Shown here piece after piece: positions 1-6,489 of a DNA stretch of 16,654 nt; position 1 is the first letter of the stretch, and every line of letters starts with the position of its first letter. The notes below the pieces were generated by a model that saw only the letters and a program-made list of their open reading frames with translations, made no database searches and had not been told where the DNA came from. The stretch lies in contig JAGRBY010000093.1 of NCBI GenBank assembly GCA_020433835.1, positions 1-16,654 of the forward strand, written 5' to 3'. A program made the translations under genes and the position numbers. The stretch comes from Anaerolineae bacterium. GTDB taxonomy: Bacteria; Chloroflexota; Anaerolineae; 4572-78; J111.

Positions 1-676
1 CATCCGGCTGTAATCAATTGCTCAACAAGTCTTTTCGCTAGACGCGTTCGACGGCATAAATCGGCTAAGTTAACAAAAGGGGACGTTTGTCGAGCTTCGA
101 GCAGTCGAACAACTGCAACCTCACCAAATCCACCAATATAGTTAAAGCCCAAACGTATTCCCTTGCCTTCAACCTGGCATCTGGCCCCACTACGCTGTAG
201 GTCTACGGATAAAATAGATAAGCCGCCCCGTTTGGCATCACCGACAATTACCGCTGGATTCCAAAAGCCCATTGGCTGGTTATTAAGAAGACCAGTATAA
301 AAAGCAGCAGGATGATAATGCTTCAACCAGGCCGATTGGTAGACCAGCACGGCAAATGCAGCAGCATGACTTTTTGCAAATGCATAGCCTCCAAAGGCAC
401 GCAATTGGTCAAAGACCTCAGTGGCGATTGCCTCTGACACACCTTGCTGAGCAGCACCTGTTAAAAAATTACCCCGCAGTTTTTCAATAGCAGCTTCTCC
501 CCGTTTGCTGCTCAGTGCTCGACGCAGTAGTTCCCCCTGTCCAGGCGTAAAGCCGGCCAAATCGCGGGCGACCTTCAATACCTGCTCTTGAAAAAGAATG
601 ACACCCAGCGTCTCGGCCAGGACTGGCTCCAAGTTGGGATGGAGATAGGTAATCGGCTCCAATCCCTGCCGCCGCG
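1..676 (-). CDS. dnaE2: Error-prone DNA polymerase DnaE2, C-terminal part in a displaced frame, truncated by the window edge
   Basis: This minus-strand frame is open from about 695 to base 1 and continues the DnaE2 protein that starts at 2527. It reads RRQGLEPITYLHPNLEPVL, then FGGYAFAKSHAAAFAVLVYQ and RLGFNYIGGFGEVA, as expected for the polymerase core and downstream helix-hairpin-helix region of C-family polymerases. It has no start codon of its own; a stop at 698-696 lies just upstream. It is out of frame with the N-terminal part by one base: inserting one base near 674-676 (CGC CGG CGG CAG GGA) restores the expected LRRRQG. The real C-terminus is outside the window. Either the gene is broken or the sequence has an indel error here. 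Confidence 0.85.
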
Positions 677-2527
677 CAGATAAGGATGAACCATATTACC
701 CTGAATCGGACCGGGCCGGATGAGGGAGATGGCCACAATTAAGTCATTAAAACAGGTTGGTTTGAGACGTGGCTGAAGTTGGGCCTGCGCTCGACTCTCG
801 ACCTGAAATATGCCGATGGTGCTGCCGTGGGTGATAAGGTCATAAACGGTCGGATCATCAAAGGTCAAATTTTCCAGGTCTAGCATCTGACCAGGTTGCT
901 CATTAATGAGTGTGACAGCCTCGTCGATGGCCGACAGCATCCGCAACCCCAGCAAATCGATCTTAACCAGGCCAGCCGTTTCTAAACTCTCTTTGTCCCA
1001 CTGGACGACCACTCGGTCGAGCATAGTGGCCGGTTCGGTCGGCACCCGCTCGGTGAGGGAAGCGCCGGTGATGATCATCCCGCCATTGTGCAGCCCCAGA
1101 TGGCGGGGAAAATCATCAATCTGCCGGCAGAGATCCCGCACCCGATCGAGCGGTGGCGTGAGCGGTTGAGCCGGCGTTTCGCCTTTTCCAAGCCCAAAAT
1201 CATCCGATCGTAAGTTAGGAGATAGCCCCATAGCCTTGATCACATCTCGCCAGGCACTACGGGCTTGAAAGGTGACGAAAGTACAAGCCATCGCTGCGTG
1301 GTCGTGACCATACCGCTCATAGACATACTGGATGACTTCTTCGCGCCGCTCTGCGTCAAAATCGAGATCGATATCAGGTACGACAGTTCGTTCGGTAGAG
1401 AGGAAGCGCTCAAAAACCAGGTCATGGGTCAGTGGGTCGATGGGGCTGATGCCCAGTAGATAGGCCACCAGCGAATTGGCCGCCGAGCCGCGCCCCTGAC
1501 AGCGAATGCCATTTTCACGAGCAAAACGAACGATGTCCCATACAATCAGAAAGTAGTTACTCAAACCGGCTTCGGCAATAACGTTCAACTCGTGCGCCAG
1601 TTGACTATTGGCTCGACTATCGACACATTTCTGCCCCAATACTGCCTCACACAGAGAGCGCAGATAACCGGTCGTAGTTACATTGGGCGGGTTGGGAAAA
1701 TCGGGGAATTCCTGCAAGCCATATCTGATATTGAACTGACAACGTTCGGCAATGCGTAGTGTGTTGGTCAACGCTTCCGGATAATCCTTAAATAGTGGAG
1801 CCATCAGCTGGGCTGATTTGAGATAGAATTCGGAGTTCGGTCGGAGGTGAGGACCGGCCTCATCAAGGGTGGTGTGATGACGAATGCAGACCAACACATC
1901 CTGCAACGCTTGCCCTGTTCGGCGAGCATAATGGACGTTGTTGGTAGCCACGTAGTTCAGATCCAACTGCCGAGCAATATCGACCAGTCCGTACAATAAC
2001 CGACCATCGTCCGATTTCAGATGGTTCTGAAGCTCAATCCAAAAGTGCTCCGGCCTAAACCAGGCGCGATAGCGCCGCGCGGCTTCCAAGGCCGCTGCTT
2101 CATCCTGTCGATGCAGCGCAGCTGCAACCTCACCACGGTTGCAGCCGGATAGCGCAATCAAACCCTCAGTGCGATTGCTCAAAGCATCGAGCGGCAGCAC
2201 AGCCTCACCCTTTGTTGCATTGTGGCGGGCCAGGCTAATGAGTTGGCAAAGGTTGCGCCACCCGACCTCGTTTTCAATTAGTAGGGTCAGATGGTGACTG
2301 CTCTCCAACGTCAGCTCTGCCCCAAAAATCGCCTTTACGCCATACTTTTGGGCAGCTTGAGCAAAGCGAACCGCACCATAGACTGCATCGTGATCGGTCA
2401 GAGCTAGGGCCGGCATGTTTAATTCAGCCGCACGGACGATTAAACCCTCAGGGTGAGACGCCCCATCAAGCAAGCTAAAATTGGAATGGCAGTGAAGTTC
2501 GACGTAGCCGGTGGTAGAAGATGGCAT
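575..2527 (-). CDS. dnaE2: Error-prone DNA polymerase DnaE2, PHP and catalytic part (frameshifted near residue 618)
   Basis: C-family DNA polymerase alpha subunit of the DnaE2 (ImuC) type, the translesion polymerase of the SOS mutasome with ImuA and ImuB. Residues about 8-70 are the PHP domain (ELHCHSNFSLLDGAS; ALTDHD; FGAELTL). The catalytic acids are visible as PDIDLDF (D385, D387) and VKIDLLGL (D524). The ATG at 2527 lies two bases after the stop of the preceding small gene, so the genes are translated as one operon. Up to about L617-R618 the protein is normal. It then runs into about 32 non-homologous residues and a stop at 575, while the homologous sequence continues in the next frame down to base 1. 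Joined, about 840 residues are visible; from memory, family members are about 1000-1100. If the shift is real, the palm is interrupted and the protein is probably inactive. Confidence 0.93.
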   Translation of the reverse strand: MPSSTTGYVELHCHSNFSLLDGASHPEGLIVRAAELNMPALALTDHDAVYGAVRFAQAAQKYGVKAIFGAELTLESSHHLTLLIENEVGWRNLCQLISLARHNATKGEAVLPLDALSNRTEGLIALSGCNRGEVAAALHRQDEAAALEAARRYRAWFRPEHFWIELQNHLKSDDGRLLYGLVDIARQLDLNYVATNNVHYARRTGQALQDVLVCIRHHTTLDEAGPHLRPNSEFYLKSAQLMAPLFKDYPEALTNTLRIAERCQFNIRYGLQEFPDFPNPPNVTTTGYLRSLCEAVLGQKCVDSRANSQLAHELNVIAEAGLSNYFLIVWDIVRFARENGIRCQGRGSAANSLVAYLLGISPIDPLTHDLVFERFLSTERTVVPDIDLDFDAERREEVIQYVYERYGHDHAAMACTFVTFQARSAWRDVIKAMGLSPNLRSDDFGLGKGETPAQPLTPPLDRVRDLCRQIDDFPRHLGLHNGGMIITGASLTERVPTEPATMLDRVVVQWDKESLETAGLVKIDLLGLRMLSAIDEAVTLINEQPGQMLDLENLTFDDPTVYDLITHGSTIGIFQVESRAQAQLQPRLKPTCFNDLIVAISLIRPGPIQGNMVHPYLRGGRDWSRLPISIPTWSQSWPRRWVSFFFKSRY

Positions 2528-2529
2528 TG

Positions 2530-2754
2530 TTAATCATACAATCTTTGTAAAAACCACTCGCCGGTCAGTAAATCGCGATAGATGATGACCAACAGGCCAG
2601 TTTTGGTAGTTAGCTTGAAATATTCGCGCCAGATGCGACCACGCCACCAGTCTTGGTCAACTCGCCATCGCTTGGCGACATACTGCACCTGATGACGATG
2701 CCCCTGCCAAGTAAATGTTTGCGGTGTGAACAGAGTGTCACTCTGGACATCGAT
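2530..2754 (-). CDS. Small DUF6504-like protein between imuB and dnaE2, start codon unclear
   Basis: A minus-strand frame of 74 codons from 2754 to the TAA at 2532-2530. It contains TFTWQGHRHQVQYVAKRWR, then QDWWRGRIWREYFKL, and ends YRDLLTGEWFLQRLYD. This matches my recollection of the short DUF6504 family found beside imuB/dnaE2 in actinobacteria and relatives (WW, a YRD strand, a W-L-R-YD tail). Function is unknown; the position implies a mutasome accessory. The stop is 2 bases before the dnaE2 ATG. The start is a problem: a TGA at 2757-2755 closes the frame, and between it and the domain there is no ATG, GTG or TTG, only ATC at 2754 and CTG at 2733. An ATG in another frame (about 2774) could feed in through a one-base slip. 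Either a rare start, a frameshift or a sequence error is needed. Confidence 0.7.
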   Translation of the reverse strand: MDVQSDTLFTPQTFTWQGHRHQVQYVAKRWRVDQDWWRGRIWREYFKLTTKTGLLVIIYRDLLTGEWFLQRLYD

Positions 2755-2781
2755 TCAGTTTCCCTTCCAACCATAGCCGCG

Positions 2782-3987
2782 TCATCGGCCACTTACCAGC
2801 CGCAGCCGGAAGCGCCGTTCGGGCAGATGAGACATCGATTCGGCTAAAGCCACCTCATAAAAGCGGTGAGCCCCGTAACGAGCGACAAGATGAGGCAGAC
2901 TCTCTGTCAATCGTTTGGCCTGTTCAATTTGGTGCGGCTGGGTGAAGAGATCGAGCTGTCGGGGTATTTCCGGAATAAGATCCAACAATCTGATTGACAA
3001 AGCAGATACGCGGCAAGTGATCTCCAATCGGTCGAGGAGGGCAATGAAATGTAGCCGCAGTCGCGTCGCGCTGTTAGCCGGCTCGCGTAGGATGCGCTGC
3101 TCTTGTAGGTGGCGGTCATGTTCAAGCTCAATGCGGCATTCCACAATCCGGCACACCCGTCCGATCTGCTGAAGACGTTCGCTCAATGCTTCAGCCATCG
3201 CTTGCAGTACCCGCTCCAAAATCAAACGATCATCAATAGGGTCATCGAATCGATGAACTATCTCTTCGACTAAGGGCAAGGTTACCCCCTGCACCGGTCG
3301 GGTATCAAGCCCTTGAGCTAGCTGGTGTATATGGCGTCCTTCCGTTCCAAACTGGTTGAGTACAGCTCCTGCCGGTAGCTTGGCGAATTGTCCTACCGTT
3401 CGCAGCCCCAGTAGCGGCAAGCGTCGAGCCAACTCTCTATCGAGGGGGAGGACATCAACGGGCAAGGGAGCCAGGAAACTCTGCTCCTGCCCTGGAGCCA
3501 CAAACAAAGCTCGATTTTCGCCAATGGAGGTAGCAGCGATATAAGCCGGAAATTTGCCGGTCGCCAGCCCCAAAGCCGGGGTGAATTGGGTTTGCAGCCG
3601 GATGGTTTGACTGATCTGGTCAGCCAGATCCAGCTGCTCAGCGGGTGTGAAATGGTGTAGGTCCAGATAGACAGCCGCTGCCAATGGATCGTTGGCCGGC
3701 TCAACCTTGGGGGTGAAGGTAGCCAAGACGGTGGCCAATTCGGTTAGAGTCTGATGGTAACTGGTGTGATTGGCGGTAAGGAACAGCGCCCGAGGACATA
3801 GTGCCTGGGCCTGCCGTAAGCGCACACCAGGGGTAACCCCCATCCGGGCCGCCTCAGCGGACACAGAAAAAACTTGGTCCGACACTGTTGAGGGTTGGTT
3901 AATAATCAGCGGTGCGACGGCTAACCCTGCATCTGATCGGCGCTCGACGGCAGCGGCGAAGTAGGGAATCAGAACACAGCCGATCAC
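2782..3987 (-). CDS. imuB: ImuB-type Y-family polymerase homologue, catalytically dead mutasome hub
   Basis: A 401-residue Y-family polymerase fold of the ImuB kind, which bridges DnaE2 and ImuA to the beta clamp. The N-terminal block reads CVLIPYFAAAVERR; DinB-type enzymes have VDMDxFFAAVE there, so the metal-binding Asp is absent. The second site (normally SIDEAYLDL) is AAAVYLDL at about 103-110, so the Asp-Glu pair is also lost. A helix-hairpin-helix region follows (LPLLGLRTVGQFAKLP, about 190-205). A canonical beta-clamp motif QLDLF lies at 344-348. I chose the GTG at 3987 because it overlaps the imuA stop as GTGA and begins right at the conserved fold. A longer upstream start (TTG near 4119) would add residues that are only the other-frame translation of imuA. 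Loss of catalytic residues is normal for ImuB. Confidence 0.92.
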   Translation of the reverse strand: MIGCVLIPYFAAAVERRSDAGLAVAPLIINQPSTVSDQVFSVSAEAARMGVTPGVRLRQAQALCPRALFLTANHTSYHQTLTELATVLATFTPKVEPANDPLAAAVYLDLHHFTPAEQLDLADQISQTIRLQTQFTPALGLATGKFPAYIAATSIGENRALFVAPGQEQSFLAPLPVDVLPLDRELARRLPLLGLRTVGQFAKLPAGAVLNQFGTEGRHIHQLAQGLDTRPVQGVTLPLVEEIVHRFDDPIDDRLILERVLQAMAEALSERLQQIGRVCRIVECRIELEHDRHLQEQRILREPANSATRLRLHFIALLDRLEITCRVSALSIRLLDLIPEIPRQLDLFTQPHQIEQAKRLTESLPHLVARYGAHRFYEVALAESMSHLPERRFRLRLVSGR

Positions 3988-4760
3988 GTGCTGTCTCCGT
4001 GAACCACGCCATTGAAGGTGATAGCAATACGAGCACTCCGACCGGCTGATCCGAGCTTGTTCTTGAGCACCAGCACCCGAGCCTGATAGCCTCGAATATC
4101 TCCTTGCTTCTGAAGCCATCTCTCTTTGCGCAGCAGTAGACGTACCGTGGCAAAATGCGGCAAGGCTAAACCACTAGGATAGTTGTCGAGCGATTGGGCG
4201 TTTCCAAATTGAAGGGATGTCAGAAAAATGAGAGCACAGGCTGATTGGGCCAGGGCTTGGGGAAGGATACGTAGAGAGAACGGCTGCGCCTCAGATGAGG
4301 CAGTAAATAAATCAGCCACCGAGTCAAAGATGACCAATCCGGTTCCACGATCGGTTACCAGATCACGCGTGATGTCCAGCGCCTCCCGGCCGGAAGCCGG
4401 TCTCACCAGCAATAACTGTGACAGCTTGACTCCGCAGCGAGCGGCATAGTCCGGGTTAAACGTCGCACCAAGATCGACGTAGGTAGCTGTATCACCTTGG
4501 GCTTGGGCCTGGGTCACAATCTTTAGGGCTAGAGTGGACATGCCGGAAGTCGGCTCACCCAGAATTTCGGTGATGCGGCCACGCGGAATGCCACCGATAC
4601 CGGCCAGGGCTTCATCGAGCGCCGGAAAGGTAGTCGAGATGTAGGGCACGTCGGCCTTGGAGTCAAAAGCCTGCTGACCCCGTTGCAGAGCTTGCCGGCC
4701 CCAGCGACGCTGAATAGCCACTACAGTTGCCTGAAGTCGTTTCCGTTTTCTGGATGCCAC
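3984..4760 (-). CDS. imuA: ImuA-like RecA-fold protein, first gene of the mutasome operon
   Basis: RecA-related protein of about 258 residues. It has the RecA-like lead-in LDEALAGIGGIPRGRITEILG, a P-loop GEPTSGMST and a Walker B-like strand GLVIFDS. In ImuA proteins this domain partners ImuB and DnaE2 in translesion synthesis. The P-loop is odd: the usual lysine (GPESSGKTT in RecA) is methionine, so ATP binding may be weak or lost. The start is chosen as GTG at 4760, 4 bases after a GGGAGG Shine-Dalgarno; the TTG at 4772 lies upstream of that SD and is less likely. The stop overlaps the imuB GTG. The promoter and SOS box lie 55-105 bases upstream. A RadA/RecA paralogue is the alternative, but the operon context favours ImuA. 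Confidence 0.87.
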   Translation of the reverse strand: MASRKRKRLQATVVAIQRRWGRQALQRGQQAFDSKADVPYISTTFPALDEALAGIGGIPRGRITEILGEPTSGMSTLALKIVTQAQAQGDTATYVDLGATFNPDYAARCGVKLSQLLLVRPASGREALDITRDLVTDRGTGLVIFDSVADLFTASSEAQPFSLRILPQALAQSACALIFLTSLQFGNAQSLDNYPSGLALPHFATVRLLLRKERWLQKQGDIRGYQARVLVLKNKLGSAGRSARIAITFNGVVHGDST

Positions 4761-4803
4761 GGCTCCTCCCAAAGCCCGGTGCCCAACACGGCGAGATGGT
4801 AAA

Positions 4804-4815
4804 GAACAATTGTTT
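4804..4815. promoter_or_regulatory. Second, weaker LexA-like box
   Basis: GAAC-AATT-GTTT has the same GAAC-N4-GTTY form as the main SOS box and lies directly beside it, with zero bases between the two 12-to-14-base sites. It sits just inside the imuA leader. It may be a second LexA dimer site, or chance; no other copy was seen in the window. Confidence 0.45.
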
Positions 4816-4829
4816 GGAACTTGTGTTCG
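4816..4829 (-). promoter_or_regulatory. LexA (SOS) box of the imuA-imuB-dnaE2 operon
   Basis: On the minus strand this reads CGAACACAAGTTCC. It matches the Gram-positive LexA/DinR consensus CGAACRNRYGTTYC at every position except the Y. It lies at the predicted transcription start, just downstream of the -10 box, where a bound repressor would block initiation. SOS control is what is expected for a mutasome operon. Confidence 0.75.
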
Positions 4830-4836
4830 AGTACGA

Positions 4837-4864
4837 ATTGTATGCGCTTTTGCGGGGGAGTCAA
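4837..4864 (-). promoter_or_regulatory. Sigma-70-type promoter of the imuA operon
   Basis: Minus strand: TTGACT (4864-4859), a 16-base spacer, then TACAAT (4842-4837). Transcription should start near 4830, directly on the LexA box, leaving a leader of about 70 bases before the imuA GTG. Confidence 0.7.
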
Positions 4865-4941
4865 ATAGGCAGTGTTATGTGTTGATATTTTTCTAATAGT
4901 AATGTTATCTACCTCGCATAGATGGATATAGGTTTTACAAT

Positions 4942-4951
4942 TCCCTGGGGA
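4942..4951. repeat. TCCCCAGGGA dispersed element (one of five exact copies)
   Basis: The ten-base near-palindrome TCCCCAGGGA, or its complement TCCCTGGGGA, occurs exactly at 4942-4951 (complement), 5433-5442, 9819-9828, 14610-14619 and 15755-15764. It is usually flanked by A/T to give ATTCCCCAGGGAAT. Near copies are TTCCTGGGGAA (9793-9803) and ATTCCCCAAGGATTT (11153-11167). Three exact copies are intergenic and two are inside coding sequence, in different reading frames, so the protein code does not explain them. About 0.03 copies are expected by chance in this length. None lies in the imu/dnaE2 genes. Confidence 0.7.
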
Positions 4952-4965
4952 AATATAGTTTTCGT

Positions 4966-4994
4966 TTGACCTTCTTCAATCTGTATGATATTAT
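4966..4994 (+). promoter_or_regulatory. Sigma-70-type promoter with a palindrome on the -10 box
   Basis: TTGACC (4966-4971), a 17-base spacer and TATTAT (4989-4994). A perfect palindrome, ATGAT-ATT-ATCAT (4985-4997), overlaps the -10, so a dimeric repressor could control it. The predicted start near 5001 is only about 25 bases before a strong terminator. Confidence 0.55.
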
Positions 4995-5025
4995 CATGCG
5001 CTATGGAACAAAAGTTTCATTTTTT

Positions 5026-5060
5026 AAAAAGCCCTCGCAGATTTCTGCGGGGGCTTTTTT
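5026..5060 (+). terminator. Strong hairpin terminator or attenuator
   Basis: A left arm AAAAAGCCCTCGCAG (5026-5040), loop ATTT, and right arm CTGCGGGGGCTTTTTT form about 15 pairs including one G-U, ending in six T. The opposite strand also ends in a T run, so it can work both ways. It lies between the promoter at 4966-4994 and the gene at 5102, so it either ends a transcript of about 60 bases or attenuates that gene. Confidence 0.75.
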
Positions 5061-5101
5061 GATCCAAAGATTATTTAATCACTCGAAGAAAGGAAAATTT
5101 T

Positions 5102-5413
5102 ATGTACAGACAATATTCAATTAGTACCCTATTGGAAATGGCCGAACTTCTGGCTGATCGGGAATATTTTGGTCACATTACTCTTGTGAAGCAAGGTGCA
5201 ATGTGGAAAGTTACTATTGGTTCGTCAACATTCCTCGCAGAATTTGAGACGGAGGAAGAGTCCCTTGAATATGAAGATGATAAATTGTTCAATGTTCTTC
5301 AGCACGCTTTGAAAGAAAAGATCGATAAATGCGTAAGACCCGTCCCCCCAGCACCGACAGATCATCCAATGATCAAATCCATCGAGGAAGAAGCAAAACG
5401 AAGAGGTTTGTAG
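5102..5413 (+). CDS. Unknown 103-residue acidic protein
   Basis: I do not recognise this protein. It is small, soluble and acidic, with no signal peptide or membrane segment. The N-terminus is probably helical (STLLEMAELLADREYF), followed by a strand pair (HITLVKQGAMWKVTIG) and an acidic stretch (EFETEEESLEYEDD). A helix then leads into a Pro-rich linker (PVPPAPTDHP) and a charged end (EEEAKRRGL). An AAAGGA-like Shine-Dalgarno stands about 7 bases before the ATG. It is a single-gene unit: terminator-like hairpins lie just upstream (5026-5060) and downstream (5447-5478). Codon use and a Shine-Dalgarno at a proper distance argue that it is a real gene. Confidence 0.7.
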   Translation: MYRQYSISTLLEMAELLADREYFGHITLVKQGAMWKVTIGSSTFLAEFETEEESLEYEDDKLFNVLQHALKEKIDKCVRPVPPAPTDHPMIKSIEEEAKRRGL

Positions 5414-5446
5414 GCTTATAGCAACTCCTTAATCCCCAGGGATTTT

Positions 5447-5483
5447 AAGTCCACCAAGAAATATTTCTTGGTGGACTTTCTTG
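5447..5483 (+). terminator. Hairpin terminator after the 103-residue gene
   Basis: A perfect 32-base palindrome spans 5447-5478: arm AAGTCCACCAAGAAAT and its exact complement, ending GGACTTTCTT. It lies 34 bases after the stop codon. Perfect symmetry makes it bidirectional, and it could also act as a protein-binding site. Confidence 0.7.
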
Positions 5484-5575
5484 TTAAATAGCTATGATCT
5501 ATATTTAAAAATCGAAGCATGAGAAACTATATATAGTAGTGATCAAAAGTAATATTATATAAATAATACTATATA

Positions 5576-5604
5576 TTGTATTTAAGAATGTTATAAGATA
5601 TAAT
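5576..5604 (+). promoter_or_regulatory. Possible promoter for the RHH/small-protein unit
   Basis: TTGTAT (5576-5581), a 17-base spacer and a perfect TATAAT (5599-5604). The -35 is poor and the region is so AT-rich that chance matches are easy. The implied leader would be about 170 bases. Confidence 0.35.
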
Positions 5605-5631
5605 TAATGTAACTACTATTTGCGTGGGATG

Positions 5632-5647
5632 CTGCGCAAAATAAATC
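5632..5647 (+). repeat. Upstream element CTGCGCAAAATAAATC, copy 1
   Basis: A 16-base element with one mismatch to copy 2 at 6832-6847. Both precede a GCCG..TTTATATT..AAACA stretch (5747-5766 and 6854-6874) and then the start of a small gene, at 5784 and 6897. This suggests a shared promoter or operator. Confidence 0.5.
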
Positions 5648-5783
5648 GGCGTTTGCCTGTTTTGCAAAAAAAAAACCTTTCGTTTTGCTCATATTTCTTG
5701 TGATGAATTTTGGCGTGAAGGAGGGTTTTTATCAAGACAAGTAAGCGCCGGTTTATATTTTAAACAAGTGAATGGAGGTAATT

Positions 5784-5978
5784 ATGACAAAAGTAGCTGA
5801 TATTATGTGTCCAGTAAAGTTTCCAGCCCTTCTAGAGCAAAAGACGAGGATAGCCGGAGCGATCCTAAATATGAACCGTTCTGAGTTCATTCGTCACGCT
5901 GTTCAAGAAAAAATTGAGCGAATGAATTTAGAAAAACTCGTGGGAAATCTGGAAAGAGAGGTATCTAAAAATGAATAG
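5784..5978 (+). CDS. Ribbon-helix-helix (CopG-like) small protein
   Basis: A 64-residue protein. An N-terminal strand (VADIMCPVKFPALLEQ) is followed by two helices with the RHH-like signature LNMNRSEFIRHAVQEKIERM, then a charged tail. Such proteins bind operators as dimers and often control their own operon, plasmid copy number or antitoxin units. The start is taken as ATG 5784, 5 bases after GGAGG (5774-5778). The ATG at 5772 overlaps that Shine-Dalgarno and is rejected. The stop overlaps the next gene by 8 bases (ATGAATAG). A broken second copy of the same gene lies at 6232-6351. The target is unknown. Confidence 0.75.
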   Translation: MTKVADIMCPVKFPALLEQKTRIAGAILNMNRSEFIRHAVQEKIERMNLEKLVGNLEREVSKNE

Positions 5979-6174
5979 TAAACAATTGACGGAACAACAA
6001 CGCTTTTGGGGGCAATTGTATGCTTGGATTCAGGCAAGAGCAGAGGGCATTAGGCAGCAATGTAGAAACATCACGAATAATTCAGTTGATGAAACGACAA
6101 AGCTGGACAATACGAAAGACCAATATAGTAAGGTAATAGGTTGTTCTGATTTTGAGAATTTGTCGAATGATTGA
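5971..6174 (+). CDS. Small Trp-rich helical protein, paralogue 1
   Basis: A 67-residue protein of unknown function, overlapping the RHH gene by 8 bases and so probably translationally coupled. The N-terminal half carries QRFWGQLYAWIQARAEGIRQQ, a likely amphipathic helix with W and Y spacing shared by two further small proteins downstream (6344-6489, KQRLWGLYYWLHQHAEWL; 6486-6677, ALWKVYKLLLELADRG). The tail is polar and probably disordered. The RHH-plus-partner arrangement resembles a toxin-antitoxin pair, but no toxin fold is recognised, so this is only a possibility. Confidence 0.6.
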   Translation: MNSKQLTEQQRFWGQLYAWIQARAEGIRQQCRNITNNSVDETTKLDNTKDQYSKVIGCSDFENLSND

Positions 6175-6231
6175 GATTGGAGAGCGCAAAACGAGGTGTC
6201 TTTAAGGTCTTTATAGCTATAGTCGTCGTAG

Positions 6232-6351
6232 TTATTGAAGGCTTACAAATTTTGTTTTTGCTCGCAGTTTATTCGTGAGGCAATTAAAGAGAATTTAGCG
6301 ACAATAAACTTGCCAGAAATTGATAGAAAGGTGGTGATTCAGAATGGATGA
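6232..6351 (+). pseudogene. Remnant of a second RHH protein
   Basis: The frame opens after a TAG at 6229 and ends with TGA at 6349-6351. It reads SQFIREAIKENLATINLPE and then a charged tail. This matches the C-terminal half of the RHH protein at 5784 (SEFIRHAVQEKIERMNLEK). The N-terminal strand and first helix are missing and no ATG is present; a TTG at 6235 is the only possible start. The stop overlaps the next ATG by 8 bases (ATGGATGA), as in the upstream pair. I read it as the decayed RHH half of a duplicated two-gene cassette. Confidence 0.6.
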
Positions 6352-6489
6352 GGTTAAACCAAGCAGCGTCTTTGGGGGCTATATTATTGGCTTCACCAAC
6401 ACGCCGAATGGTTATACCAAAAGCTGCAAAGCAGCAACCTATTAACCAATGAGCCGACAGAGGCCAATAGATATGGAGGCTACCTATGA
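6344..6489 (+). pseudogene. Small Trp-rich helical protein, paralogue 2, frameshifted
   Basis: From the ATG at 6344 (after an AGGTGGTG-like ribosome site) the frame starts MDEVK and then leaves homology. The frame beginning at ACC 6358 reads TKQRLWGLYYWLHQHAEWL, then YQKLQSSNLLTNEPTEANR, and ends at TGA 6487-6489. This clearly matches paralogue 1. One extra A in the AAA run at 6356-6358 would join them (MDEVKTKQRLWG...). The stop overlaps the next ATG as ATGA. Either a real loss-of-function slip or a homopolymer sequencing error. Confidence 0.6.

Larger units (their letters stand above)
4773..5101. other. Intergenic region between the mutasome operon and the accessory block
   Basis: About 330 bases without a gene. 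From left to right it holds the two SOS boxes, the leftward imuA promoter, one copy of the TCCCTGGGGA element (4942-4951), a rightward promoter (4966-4994) and a bidirectional terminator hairpin (5026-5060). Base composition falls from GC-rich on the left to AT-rich on the right, which makes this a plausible edge of a transferred block. No direct repeats suggesting an attachment site were found. Confidence 0.7.
5484..5783 (+). other. AT-rich non-coding region upstream of the RHH gene
   Basis: About 300 bases without a gene. The stretch 5510-5610 is nearly all A/T, with runs such as AATATTATATAAATAATAC, and looks like easily melted DNA or a strong promoter region. A run of A lies at about 5667-5676. 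It also holds the first copy of the CTGCRCAAAATAAATC element (5632-5647) and a TTTATATT..AAACA element (5751-5766). No initiator boxes or clear iterons were recognised. Confidence 0.5.

Noticed and set aside
484..738. Minus-strand 84-residue open frame across the dnaE2 shift site
   Set aside because: It is the third frame; neither half matches DnaE2, whereas the other two frames do.
2610..2792. Minus-strand 60-residue open frame starting near the imuB end
   Set aside because: Its sequence has no family character, while the neighbouring frame carries the DUF6504-like signature. Its ATG may matter only if a frame slip joins the two.
3988..4119. Upstream extension of imuB to 4119
   Set aside because: The added 44 residues are the other-frame reading of imuA; the GTG at 3987 overlaps the imuA stop and begins at the conserved fold.
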